Assembly (NCBI GenBank): GCA_963969595.1
Contig: OZ018410.1
Span: 23,608,913 to 23,672,912, forward strand
Direction: 5' to 3'
Length of the DNA: 64,000 nucleotides
DNA from: Neckera pumila
Taxonomy: Eukaryota > Streptophyta > Bryopsida > Hypnales > Neckeraceae
Shown here: positions 1-8,940 of the stretch, in pieces
How the letters are laid out: each line of letters opens with the position of its first letter
Numbering within the stretch: the stretch's first letter is position 1
Program-made: the position numbers and the translations under genes
Notes under the pieces: model-generated
What the model was told of the DNA's origin: nothing
Databases searched by the model: none
The model's input: the letters and a program-made list of their open reading frames with translations, nothing else

Positions 1-128
1 ATAGCAAAGCATGCCCCTGTTTCACTGGTAGTGGCAACAAAGTAAGTGTAAGTTAGCACTTTGCTTAACTTTACTTAGTTTTTGACATAGCTCTTGCCTA
101 TGTAATTTTAGACTTGCTTAAGTTCCAC

Positions 129-154
129 AAAGAAAGAGAGAGAGAGAGAGAGAG
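129..154. repeat. GA microsatellite
   Basis: A run of AG dinucleotides lies in intergenic DNA with no gene nearby. Confidence 0.9.
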
Positions 155-248
155 AAGCATGGACATCCATACCGTAAGTTTGGTTGTTTGTGTTTTGTTT
201 GTTTTATTTGTTTTGTTACGTTGAGATCTCCCGGACCGTGCATCCCCT

Positions 249-547
249 GGCCATGTGCTTGGTACCGTTGGAAAGCTCTCGGCGAGGAGGGGTGCACGGG
301 CTTTGTTTCGTGGCGCTTGGACCTACGGTGTAGAATTTATTGAATTTTGGAGTATTTATGGAATCAAAAAAATAGATAATTACTTTTACTTTGTTTTTGG
401 TCGCGTTCTTGGTACCGTTGGAAAGCTCTTGGCGAGGAAGGGTGGACGGGCTTTGGAATGACATTTTGAAAGATATTGAATTTTAAAGTTTTTTATATGA
501 ATTTATAAAATAAAATAAAACTTTTCCTTTTGTTTTGGCTATGGCAA
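249..547. repeat. 149-bp tandem duplication in a dispersed repeat
   Basis: Two units start near 249 and 398 and share CTTGGTACCGTTGGAAAGCT, GGCGAGGA and ACGGGCTTTG, giving a period of 149 bases. Each ends in an AT-rich part. The flanks (GTTTG-rich sequence from about 172, ATCTCCCGGACCGT near 225, and GGCAACGGCA near 543) recur at 20.6-20.82 and 21.74-21.80 kb, so this is one copy of a dispersed repeat. The short open frames on both strands here only follow the repeat. Confidence 0.75.
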
Positions 548-560
548 CGGCACAGGGCAC

Positions 561-785
561 ACTACACTAACGATGGTAAATAGTGTTACATACACTAATT
601 GATTTTAAAATGTTATAATTTATTATTCTTCATGAATATTTTTACCAAGAGCATAGGTATTGATATGTTCCAAAGTTGCGGTTTTCAACAAATGTCATTG
701 GTAAAAATACTCATCAAGAGTAATAATTTATGGTATTTTGAAAGCAAGTAGTGTGGATCATACTAAATTCCGTTATTAGTGTAGT
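561..785. repeat. Foldback MITE, terminal repeat ACTACACTAA
   Basis: The element starts ACTACACTAACGATGG and ends with the near-complement TTATTAGTGTAGT. Inside, matched arms (TTACCAA / TTGGTAAAAATA and flanking AT-rich parts) fold the whole 225 bp into a hairpin. There is no coding capacity. It sits at the 3' edge of the dispersed repeat described at 249-547. Confidence 0.7.
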
Positions 786-958
786 CTTAACTAATCTCCC
801 CCTATTCATGTGGAGGTGGTCCCTCTATAGCAATGCGGATGTAGAAATTAGGCTCTTTTAATTAATTTCCATCATTACAAGTACACTGAATGACATTTTG
901 GATACCTTGTCAAATTTACCACAATACAAGAACTATGCAACTTCTTTCTTCAAACATT

Positions 959-1374
959 AAGGTAGTGTGCTGTAAAAGCGACCTTCTCCTTCAAACCGAC
1001 CCTTTAATTAGTTGTAGAATGGATTGGAGGTGATCCTTGAATGGACCACTTTAGCTATTGAATGCATCAAGGAAAAAAAATTGTTTTTCTATTGCAAGAG
1101 CCAATCATTGACCTTGATTTCCTCAAATCACTTTAGAAGTTGCAAGGGGACAGATTTGGGGAGACCTAGGGGTCACAAATAGGTACCTCCGACAGAAATC
1201 TTTGAAAATTCATAACTAATTCAAAAATGCTTCAAAAAATATGAAACCATTTGTGTTACGTTTGGCATCTATTTTTCTTTCTCTAAAAAATGAGCTAAAA
1301 ATATTTCTGGTCATGCAAACCTATGAAAAAGGTGAATCAGCCCTTAAAGGGTCACTTTTAGAGCCTACTACTTT
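959..1374 (+). repeat. AAGGTA-type MITE, family F copy 1
   Basis: The terminal inverted repeat reads AAGGTAGTGTGCTGTAAAAG on the left and ends CTTTTAGAGCCTACTACTTT on the right. A second copy at 28801-29214 matches along its length, including GCAAGAGCCA and CTTCAAAAA. Both ends of the better-preserved family members abut TA, which suggests a 2-bp TA target. There is no coding capacity. Confidence 0.7.
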
Positions 1375-1503
1375 ATTGCTGAACTTCAGATATTAGAAGA
1401 ATACATAGCAGGATCAAACGAGAAACTCACTTAGAAGCAAATCACATTGTTAGTAGGGAACATAAGGCACGGCAATTCTTTAATGAGCATCAGAGGACCT
1501 CCA

Positions 1504-1758
1504 CTACACAAAATAGTGAAATTAGTTTGCCCCACACTAATTTCTCAACAATCCACACTATAAAAATATTCACTGCTTTTAGACAATGATGTATTTAATT
1601 TAGAGCATGTGTATGGCATAGATTTGTGCATCAATTTAAGGCTTGGTTCAAAGAGTGGTATGCGTCTCCATGTAGAACAAGCATTAATCCATGAGGTAAT
1701 TTATTTCAGGTAAGGCAATCTAATTGACAAGGCAGCCTAATTTCACTATTTTGTGTAG
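1504..1758. repeat. MITE, terminal repeat CTACACAAAATAGTGAAATT
   Basis: The ends are near-perfect complements: CTACACAAAATAGTGAAATT and AATTTCACTATTTTGTGTAG. About 255 bp, no open frame. A diverged copy lies at 21974-22205, inside another MITE. Confidence 0.8.
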
Positions 1759-1976
1759 AAGTCCACAAACACTGAAGGTGTTGTTAGAAATTCCCTAGCC
1801 ATCCTGAGTGACCACTTGTCATTGCACGTATGCTGAATATTTTGGGCCTCTAGAATTGATGGCACATTTAATTTTTGGGCCCTATCATGCTAATTTCTGA
1901 GTATTCCATTAAATTGCTTTGCCTAATGGGCCCTTTGAAGCTAAAGTTCATAAGAATGCCCAAACTTGTTTCAAAT

Positions 1977-2241
1977 GAAAAACGTTAAATTGTGCCATCC
2001 TTTGTGGCCCAGCAGGGTAAATTTGGGTTTCTCGAGGGTAAAAGTAAATAAAAGTCCTCTATATTTGAGCCATGTCTAGGGATATTTACTAGCCTCCCTT
2101 GCTAATTTAGAGCCTTTGATTGCAAATATGAATGCAGATTTTCAAAAAAAAAAATTGTAACAAATAAAAAATTCCAGCATTTTTCCCGGGGTAAATTCGG
2201 CCCGCAAGACCCACCAAAGATGGCACGATTTAACGTCTTGC
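1977..2241. repeat. Mutator-like MITE (family K) copy 1
   Basis: The element begins GAAAAACGTTAAATTGTGCC and ends with the complement of GCAAGACGTTAAATCGTGCC. It is flanked by GTTTCAAAT (1968-1976) and ATTTCAAAT (2242-2250), a 9-bp direct repeat with one mismatch. A 9-bp duplication is typical of Mutator-type transposition. Inside are AGGGTAAAAGTAAATAAAAG and CCCGGGGTAAATT. It is 265 bp and non-coding; the autonomous partner is not in this window. Confidence 0.8.
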
Positions 2242-2493
2242 ATTTCAAATCTTCATTTCAAAACATTATTAAGCACTTTTTGACCACCGCATACCTCCCA
2301 CATTCCCAAAAAGTTATGGTTGTAAAGCCGCTCCTATCTCCCTGCCACATCACAGGACACATAGGTTCAGAGAATACAAAACACCGCAAGTAGGAATGCG
2401 GTGCAACTTCTTCATCGTTCTTATGCATAAAAGCGGCCTTCTAAGCCTAGGTGGAATTGTCTTCTTATGGTAGAACCACACATAGTCAACCAC

Positions 2494-2962
2494 TTAATCC
2501 CTAAAGGACCAAGGCCTTTTTCTCTGCCAAAAAACACTCAAACCTGCCATTTCTATAGTAAAGAGTAAAAAGAATTGAAAAATATTTTTTTTTATCACAT
2601 CTAACCATAGGATCTTATACCTAACTAGTATGACAATGTGTGGGAAAACTTTCAATTTTTTTGACCGCACAGATTGCAAGATATCTGCATTTAAAGTGAA
2701 AAAAACAAATTATTCAACACATTGTGGGAATTTTATGACTTTAAACATTTTTTAACTTAAATGTTTTGCACTACAAAGTTTTGAGTTTTTAATCTTTATA
2801 GTTGAGAATTGAGTTGAGAATCTAGGGAAAAATAAAAAATCCAAAAAATTTAATTTTCATTATCAAAAAAAATGTTAAGTAGAAGTAGGTACAAGATAGA
2901 AGGAAGTCCAAATGAAATGAATCAAAGCTTTCCAGATAGACAAAAATATAATCTATAAGAAG

Positions 2963-2993
<31 letters not shown>

Positions 2994-3694
2994 CAAATTT
3001 TTTTTGCTGCCCTATGTCCCTTGTTTTTAGCTTATTTGGGCATAAATTATTTTCCAGGATACCGATTGAAAAAAAATTGTATTCCCACAAAGCTTAGCAT
3101 TTTTTCTATCTTCCAAAAACGTTTCAAAAAATCATGCCAAAAATTTAGCCTGTAGATACCTACCCGAAATCCCATTTGTCCCCTGAAAGGACAATGGTCC
3201 TTCAGGGGTTAAAATGGAATTAAAATGCACTAATCCTAATGGTGAGATTGTTTAAATAAACAAACTAAACTATGTGGGCTTTTTTTTTAAGTGTAAAAAT
3301 TGTATTCAGAGATGAATCCTACAAGTAATTTTTTCAAGAAGATGCTATAATTGCCCAAAAAACAAGATTGTCCTTAACTTTCTCATAACAAATCCAAATA
3401 GAATGAATCAAAGCTTTCCATGTAGACAAAATTGTAATCTATAAAAACAATTAAAAATAAAAATAACAATTTTGAATTTTTTTGTGTTGCCCCCTCTCCC
3501 CTGTTTTGAACTTATTTGGGCATAACTTTTGTTCCCGGGCACCCATTGGAAAAAAAAGTATATTTTCACAAAGCTAATCAATTTTTTTTATCTTCAAAAA
3601 CAGTTTCAAAAAATCAAGACAAAAATTCAGCCATAGGTACTTGCCCGAAATCCCATTTGTCCATTGAACGAATCCTTGGTCCTTTAGGGATTAA
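2494..3694 (-). mobile_element. TTAA element, subfamily B, composite
   Basis: It starts TTAATCCCTAAAGGACCAAG and ends TCCTTTAGGGATTAA, with TTAA at both ends (2494 and 3691). A second internal 3' end, TTCAGGGGTTAA, lies at 3201-3212. After that end, body sequence lying before it in the related copy at 26761-27611 resumes, so this is a partial tandem duplication or one copy recombined into another. It includes a run of A from about 2962 to 2990. No reading frame of note. The short frames here (for example 2494-2679) are translations of the repeat end. Confidence 0.8.
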
Positions 3695-3704
3695 GCGATT
3701 CTAT

Positions 3705-4125
3705 ACATGATGTTCTGGAGCAATATAAGGCAATGTAAATTTTCTATTATGCAAAAAGATAGAAATCACAAGGTTTGCCAACTTTTTGGTAATTTTATGC
3801 CTCGACTTGAAATTACTATGAGTTTTGGAAGCCAAAATTTGGTCAAAACCCATATCCAACGTATAGAGTCTTCTAATTCCAATCATTCAAGACCTACTTT
3901 CTTGCTCACTACTTCCAACTTTCTTGCTCACTACTTTGGGACATGTGTCATGACCTTATTAATTCCAACCTTGAAAAAGTCAAAAAGAGAAGAAACACAT
4001 TCCAAGCTTGATTTAAAAACTCTTCCAGCCTTGATTGGAAATAACTACAGTCTACAAGTTGGGTATGGCTCCCTGGTGAGGAATGGATGGTTCCACCATA
4101 GTTAAGGTAGAAACACCCATTCCCG
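3705..4125. repeat. Diverged copy of the family G element core
   Basis: This stretch aligns by eye with 5497-5840 and 30018-30417: AATTACTATGA, TTTGGAAGCCAAAA, TCTTCTAATTCCAATCA, GGGACATGTGTCATGAC and ACATTCCAAGCTT recur in order. A 132-codon open frame (3707-4105) runs through it, but the two other copies do not keep it open, so it is not called a gene. Near 4104 there is AAGGTAGAAACACCCATT, like the terminal repeat of family G. Confidence 0.6.
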
Positions 4126-4181
4126 TCCTTGCTCCCATTCTTGTACCTTAGATTGTCACCAAATTTGTCCATAAGCATCCA

Positions 4182-5069
4182 TTAACCTCTAAAGGACCAA
4201 CATGCGTTTTTTGGCTATATAGAAATTTTGGGTAGGTATGTATGACTAGAGATTTCCACATTTTTTGCTCAAATTTTAATAGAGGGTGGAGACGAGGAAT
4301 ATATTTCATGCACTAAATTTCATGACATTTGGAAATATGAGTAAAAAATTATGGCCTATTATGTTACTTATTTTGTAATTGGGCAGTCTGGGCAGAGCAG
4401 AAAACAGAAATTTGAAATTGGGTTTCTAAAGTTATATAGACGTGAAAGCTTTGAATCATTCCATTTTGATCAATGAGTCAAAAGTTCTGAGGAGTTTTTG
4501 TTTGCGGGCAGTTATGGATTCTCTATTCTAAAATAAACTTTGAAGTCCTCTATCTTACTCAATTTTAAATATTTTTTGAAAAAATAAAATCATAGGATTT
4601 ATATTGTTTATTACAATATTGCAACCATTGGTATGGGAATTTTTCAATTCCTTAACAAAATTCTTAACAACTTAGTATTTTGAATTATTATCTACTATTA
4701 TCTACTTACTATTTTTATCCTATATGTTGTACAATTTCAAATGATGTGAAATTTTTCAAGCATCTAGCCAACTTGCCTATTCAAAGATTTACCACCATTT
4801 TGGACATCTTTTCATACAAAAGTGAGCTTGTAAAGTGCAACCGCCCAATTTTTCGTAGAGACAAAAAAGGGTTTTTGTCAATTCAAATGCCAATATCTTG
4901 CAATCTATACGGTGGAAAATTTTTCCACATCTTTTCAAACCATTGTACTACAAGATCCTATGGTTACATGTTTCAAAAAAATTAAAATTATTTTTTTGGT
5001 ACTTGTTCTAAAAATTACAATTTTTGAGCATTTTGGGTGAAAACATAGTCATGGAATTTTAGGGGTTAA
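4182..5069 (+). mobile_element. TTAA element, subfamily A
   Basis: TTAACCTCTAAAGGACCAA on the left and TTTTAGGGGTTAA on the right give TTAA-flanked piggyBac-like ends (888 bp). Subfamily A hallmarks are present: CATGCGTTTTTTGGC near the left end, GGGCAGTTATGGATTCTCTA, ATCTTGCAATCTATACGG and AAGATCCTATGGTTACATG, then AAAACATAGTCATGGAA before the right end. The 101-codon frame at 4680-4985 is not conserved between copies. Confidence 0.85.
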
Positions 5070-5496
5070 AATGTGCTACAAATGTTTAATTCTCTTTTTT
5101 GCAAATGCATTTGAAAGACAAATATTTACTTCTTCATTGCTGACAAGCTGATTTTTGCAGATTTCAGTTCAAAGTACATCTATGGAACAGTTTTAGTGGT
5201 AAAGGGAGCCAATACTTTGAAAAATCATAGAAATTACATACTACAACCAAAAAATCTATTTTTTTTTTTTGAATATTCATGATTTTTACTTGCCAAAACT
5301 ACAAAAATATTACTTTTAGGAAAAGATGCCTCCAACTATGCTGAATGCCTTATTTTGACAATTTTGGGTGCCTCCATTGTACTTCCATGGTTTCATGTTC
5401 TAATATCAGCTTAACTGAGCTCAGCAGAACTATGATAATTGCATCCATACCCAATCACTTAAGTGATTTTTGAAACAAATCATACACAGTATGAAG

Positions 5497-5840
5497 CAAT
5501 GCTAATTTTTTCCAATTAGGAAGATAGGAAATATAGGGACTATAATTTTTTGGTAATTTTTTTCCCAAAACTGAAATTACTATGATTTTTGGAAGCCAAA
5601 AAGTAGTCCAAATCAATACCTAGTGTTTAGAGTCTTCTAATTCCAATCAATCAAGATACTACTTTCCCACTGACTACTTTCCGCATACTTTTTAACACTT
5701 TAGGACATGTGTCATGACATTCTTAGTTCCAACCTTGAAAAGGAGAAAAAAAAAGCATTCCAATCTTCGGTTGTAAACTTGTTCCAACTTTGGTTAGAAA
5801 TACATACATGCTACAAGTCGGGTTTCAGACCTTGGTTGGG
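5497..5840. repeat. Family G-related core, second copy
   Basis: It matches 3705-4110 and 30018-30417 through AAATTACTATGATTTTTGGA, AGTCTTCTAATTCCAATCA and GGACATGTGTCATGAC. It runs directly into the AAGGTAAACC element that starts at 5841. Confidence 0.6.
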
Positions 5841-6052
5841 TAAGGTAAACCAACCCATTGTAGTCAAATGGCCCATAGTGGACACCTAATGACCCCATGA
5901 CAATTTTTTTGGCCACAATCAGTGTCTAACCTGACACCAATGGAGTGATTACTGACCTCATTAGGAACACTTGCTTTTTCAGTGTAAATCATTGCAAGAA
6001 GTCACTTTTCATGGCCTTCTACATTAAAAATTATTGTGACCATTTTAGGTGA

Positions 6053-6793
6053 TTAACCCTTAAGGACCAAACACCATTTTTTGGCAGCATAGCGATTTTG
6101 GGCAGCTCACTACAAACGGATTTTTTATTTTTTTTTCTTTGAAAATTTCACAAAACATGTGCCCAAGGAGTAGCTTTAAAGTCCAACAATTTTCATAACT
6201 TTTGACTACATGGTTAAAAAGTTATTGCATGATATGTAATTTTTCGCGTTTGGCAGGCAGCCAGGGTAGCTCAAAAAACTCCTTCAAAAATCACTTTTTT
6301 GAAAAATGAAAAAGTTGTAAGTGGTTATAAGGAAACACTTAAGAGTGGAAAAGATTGAATTGCTCCATTTTGTTTAATGAGGTGAAGGTTATTAAGAATT
6401 CCAATTTGTGAGTATGTATGGGGTCTCTAAATTTCAAACCTACCCACAAAGTGGAATTCTTAATAACCTTCACCTCATTAAACAAAATGGAGCAATTCAA
6501 TCTTTTCCACTCTTAAGTGTTTCCTTATAACCACTTACAACTTTTTCATTTTTCAAAAAAGTGATTTTTAAAGGAGATTTTTTAGCTGCCCGCCAAATAC
6601 GGAAAATTACATATCATGCAATAACTTTTTAACCGTGTAGTCAAAAGTTATGAAAATTGTTGGACTTTAAAGCTACTCCTTGGGCATATGTTTTGTGAAA
6701 TTTTCAAAGAAAAAAAATAAAAACTCCGTTCGTAGTGAGCTGCCCAAAATCGCTTTGCTGCCAAAAAATGGTGTTTCGTCTTTTAGGGGTTAA
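6053..6793. mobile_element. Perfect-hairpin TTAA element, subfamily D palindrome
   Basis: TTAACCCTTAAGGACCAAAC at the left and CTTTTAGGGGTTAA at the right bound a 741-bp inverted repeat. Arms of about 340 bp (6053-6395 and 6450-6793) are almost exact complements around a loop of about 55 bases near 6397-6449. Arm landmarks are GGGCAGCTCACTACAAACGG and GAATTGCTCCATTTTGTTTA. The right TTAA (6790-6793) is shared with the next element. Such symmetry suggests either a foldback element or a recent inverted duplication of one half. Confidence 0.85.
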
Positions 6794-7372
6794 CCCCTAA
6801 AGAACCAAGGCCATTTTTCTGTCAAAAATCACTCAAAACTGCTACTTTGATTGTGTTCATCCAAGAAATAAAAAAATAAAAAAATTTAGAATCTAACCGC
6901 AGGATCTTGTACTACACTTTTCTCAGATCATGTGGTAAAATTTTTGTGATTATTGACCGTACAGATTGAAAGATATCAGCATTCAAAGTGAAAGAAAAAG
7001 TTTTTTTCCATAAGATGCTTTGATTGCCCAAAAAACAAGAAACTCTATAACTTTCACATCCCTAATCCAAATGGAATGAACCAAAGCTTCCTATTTAGAC
7101 AAAAATATAGTCTATTAGAAAAAAATGATTAAAAAATTTATTTCAAATTTATATGGATTTTTTTTGCTACCTGGTCTACCCTATTTTGAGGTTATTGTAG
7201 CATAACTTTTGCTCCCGGGCACCGATTGAAATTAAAATTATATTCCTAGAAAGCTAATAAGATTTTCTATCTTATGGAAAAAATTCAGAAAGTTTCATAA
7301 AAAATTGAGCTCATAGGAACCTACCCAAAATCCATTTTGTCCCCCATAGGGACAATGGGATTTAGGGGTTAA
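6790..7372 (-). mobile_element. TTAA element, subfamily C
   Basis: TTAACCCCTAAAGAACCAAG on the left and GGGATTTAGGGGTTAA on the right; 583 bp. It is close to the reverse complement of the element at 35853-36437 (585 bp), sharing GGCATTTTTCTGTCAAAAAT-like ends, GCTCCCGGGCACCGATTGAA and TCCATTTTGTCCCCC. It abuts the palindromic element and shares one TTAA with it. Confidence 0.85.
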
Positions 7373-7949
7373 GAAGAGCATACTGGGTACAATTTTTGTT
7401 GGTTATGGGGTAGACTACTGACTCTTTTGGACAGATCACTTCAAAATTCCGTAACAAATTCAAACTTTGTTTGAAAAATACAATTTCAATTGCTCTCACT
7501 ATTTCTCACACTTGTCTTCATGTGGGAAAAAATTTGAAAACTTTCAGCAATGGCACGATGATAGACTCCAAAGTTTGACCACAATGGGCTGGTTTACCTT
7601 ATAGGTGTTTTTACCTTAAACTCATGAATCATGACTGTCATGAGAGTTAAAAAGTATCTGTTGAAGCATAAAATCCTACCAGAGTTTCATAGTGATGTAC
7701 TGGTCAGGAATAATTGATGATAATGCAGGGGTAAACCACAGGCAAGTACCATTTAAGGAGCCAGTAAGAACTCAAAGCAGTCACATTTGTTGATGGAGGA
7801 ATAGTACACTGATTTATCCTATTAGTGACATTAATTTATTAAAGTATCAGTATTTGTAAAATAGTGCAGGCTAAAATGCTATCATAGGGTACGGTTTACC
7901 ACAGTTTTTGGGCAGTGACGGTAAGCTTATTTTGGTCTCTCACAAATAT

Positions 7950-8201
7950 GGCCATATTTGTTAAAATGAGACAAAATGGTCATTTTGAGACTTTAATTCT
8001 AAAAATCTTTGATTGCCCAAAGGTTGCACTTGCATTGTATCTTCAACTCGAGGATAAAATCATTAAAACGGTTTTATATATATTAGCATATAAAAGTCTC
8101 AAATTACCAAATAGTCTCAAAATTAAATAGTTATAACGATTTATCTTTAAGTCGAAGATAAAACTGAGACTACACTTTGTCTCATTTTAATGAATATGGC
8201 C
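7950..8201. repeat. MITE with GGCCATATT..AAAATGAGAC ends, copy 1
   Basis: The left end GGCCATATTTGTTAAAATGA is mirrored by TCATTTTAATGAATATGGCC on the right. Internal symmetric parts (ATCTTCAACTCGAGGATAAA / TTTATCTTTAAGTCGAAGAT, TTTTATATATATTAGCATAT) make it a foldback of 252 bp. A second copy lies at 55073-55320. The 71-codon frame at 7915-8130 is incidental. Confidence 0.8.
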
Positions 8202-8940
8202 TTAAATAGGATAAATCTGTATAGCTAATTAGTCACTACTGACATCAACGCAGTGTAATACTGTATGAAGCACATAACGCAAGATAAACCCAGGGCGAAT
8301 TAAGACACAGCCTTACAGGGCTCTCCAGTAAAGTGAAGGTTGCAAGAAGTGTACATGGAACAACTGGGTGTACCTGTGACTCAATATTTTCTGCAAACGA
8401 CTCGGTTAGACTTCTTTGTCAATTGGTAGAGGATACATAAATTGGAAGCAATGGAAGCAAATTGCTGATCCCTGCCTAATATCCACTTTTGAAGTATTGA
8501 AATGACTCTTAATTTACTGGATTATGAAAAAGTCCATTACCATTTCAATTGCTCAAGAATTTCAGTTTTCAAATCAAGAGTTCAAATCAGTTAACACCAG
8601 AGTAAATATTCCCTGAATGCATATTATTGTATGCAATAGATTTAAAATCCACCTCTGTTTGATCTTTACATGGGATCAATTGTGACTAAATCCCTCAGTT
8701 GCCATTACAAGACTACGTCAATCTATCTAGCTTCCGGTGTCCTTCCTGGTGTTCACTAGGCTACGTTTTCAGAAGCAAAAATGCACCCATAACTTACAAC
8801 AAACTTGTACAGAATGTTTTGGAGGGATAGGGTGAGCACGCTACTTGTCCAGTGATGTGCAACATATAGTTACAAGTGTGAGGGAAGTTCCAACTTTTTT
8901 TTGTTGACCTTGTATGAACATCATAGCTTTTTTCACCTTG
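8202..8940. other. Intergenic / probable 3' flank of the DUF547 gene
   Basis: No gene or repeat was recognised. The last part, next to the stop codon at 8941, is likely to hold the 3' untranslated region. Transcript ends could not be fixed by eye. Confidence 0.4.

Larger units (their letters stand above)
5841..7602. repeat. AAGGTA-type MITE (family H) split by two TTAA elements
   Basis: The left end TAAGGTAAACCAACCCATTG and right end AATGGGCTGGTTTACCTTA are inverted repeats. Removing the inserted block 6053-7372 (keeping one TTAA) leaves about 446 bp, which aligns end to end with the uninterrupted copy at 17341-17797 (about 457 bp). TA lies at both outer ends, consistent with a TA target duplication. 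Non-coding. Confidence 0.85.

Noticed and set aside
3707..4105. 132-codon open frame
   Set aside because: It lies in a repeat core whose sister copies (5497-5840, 30018-30417) do not keep the frame.
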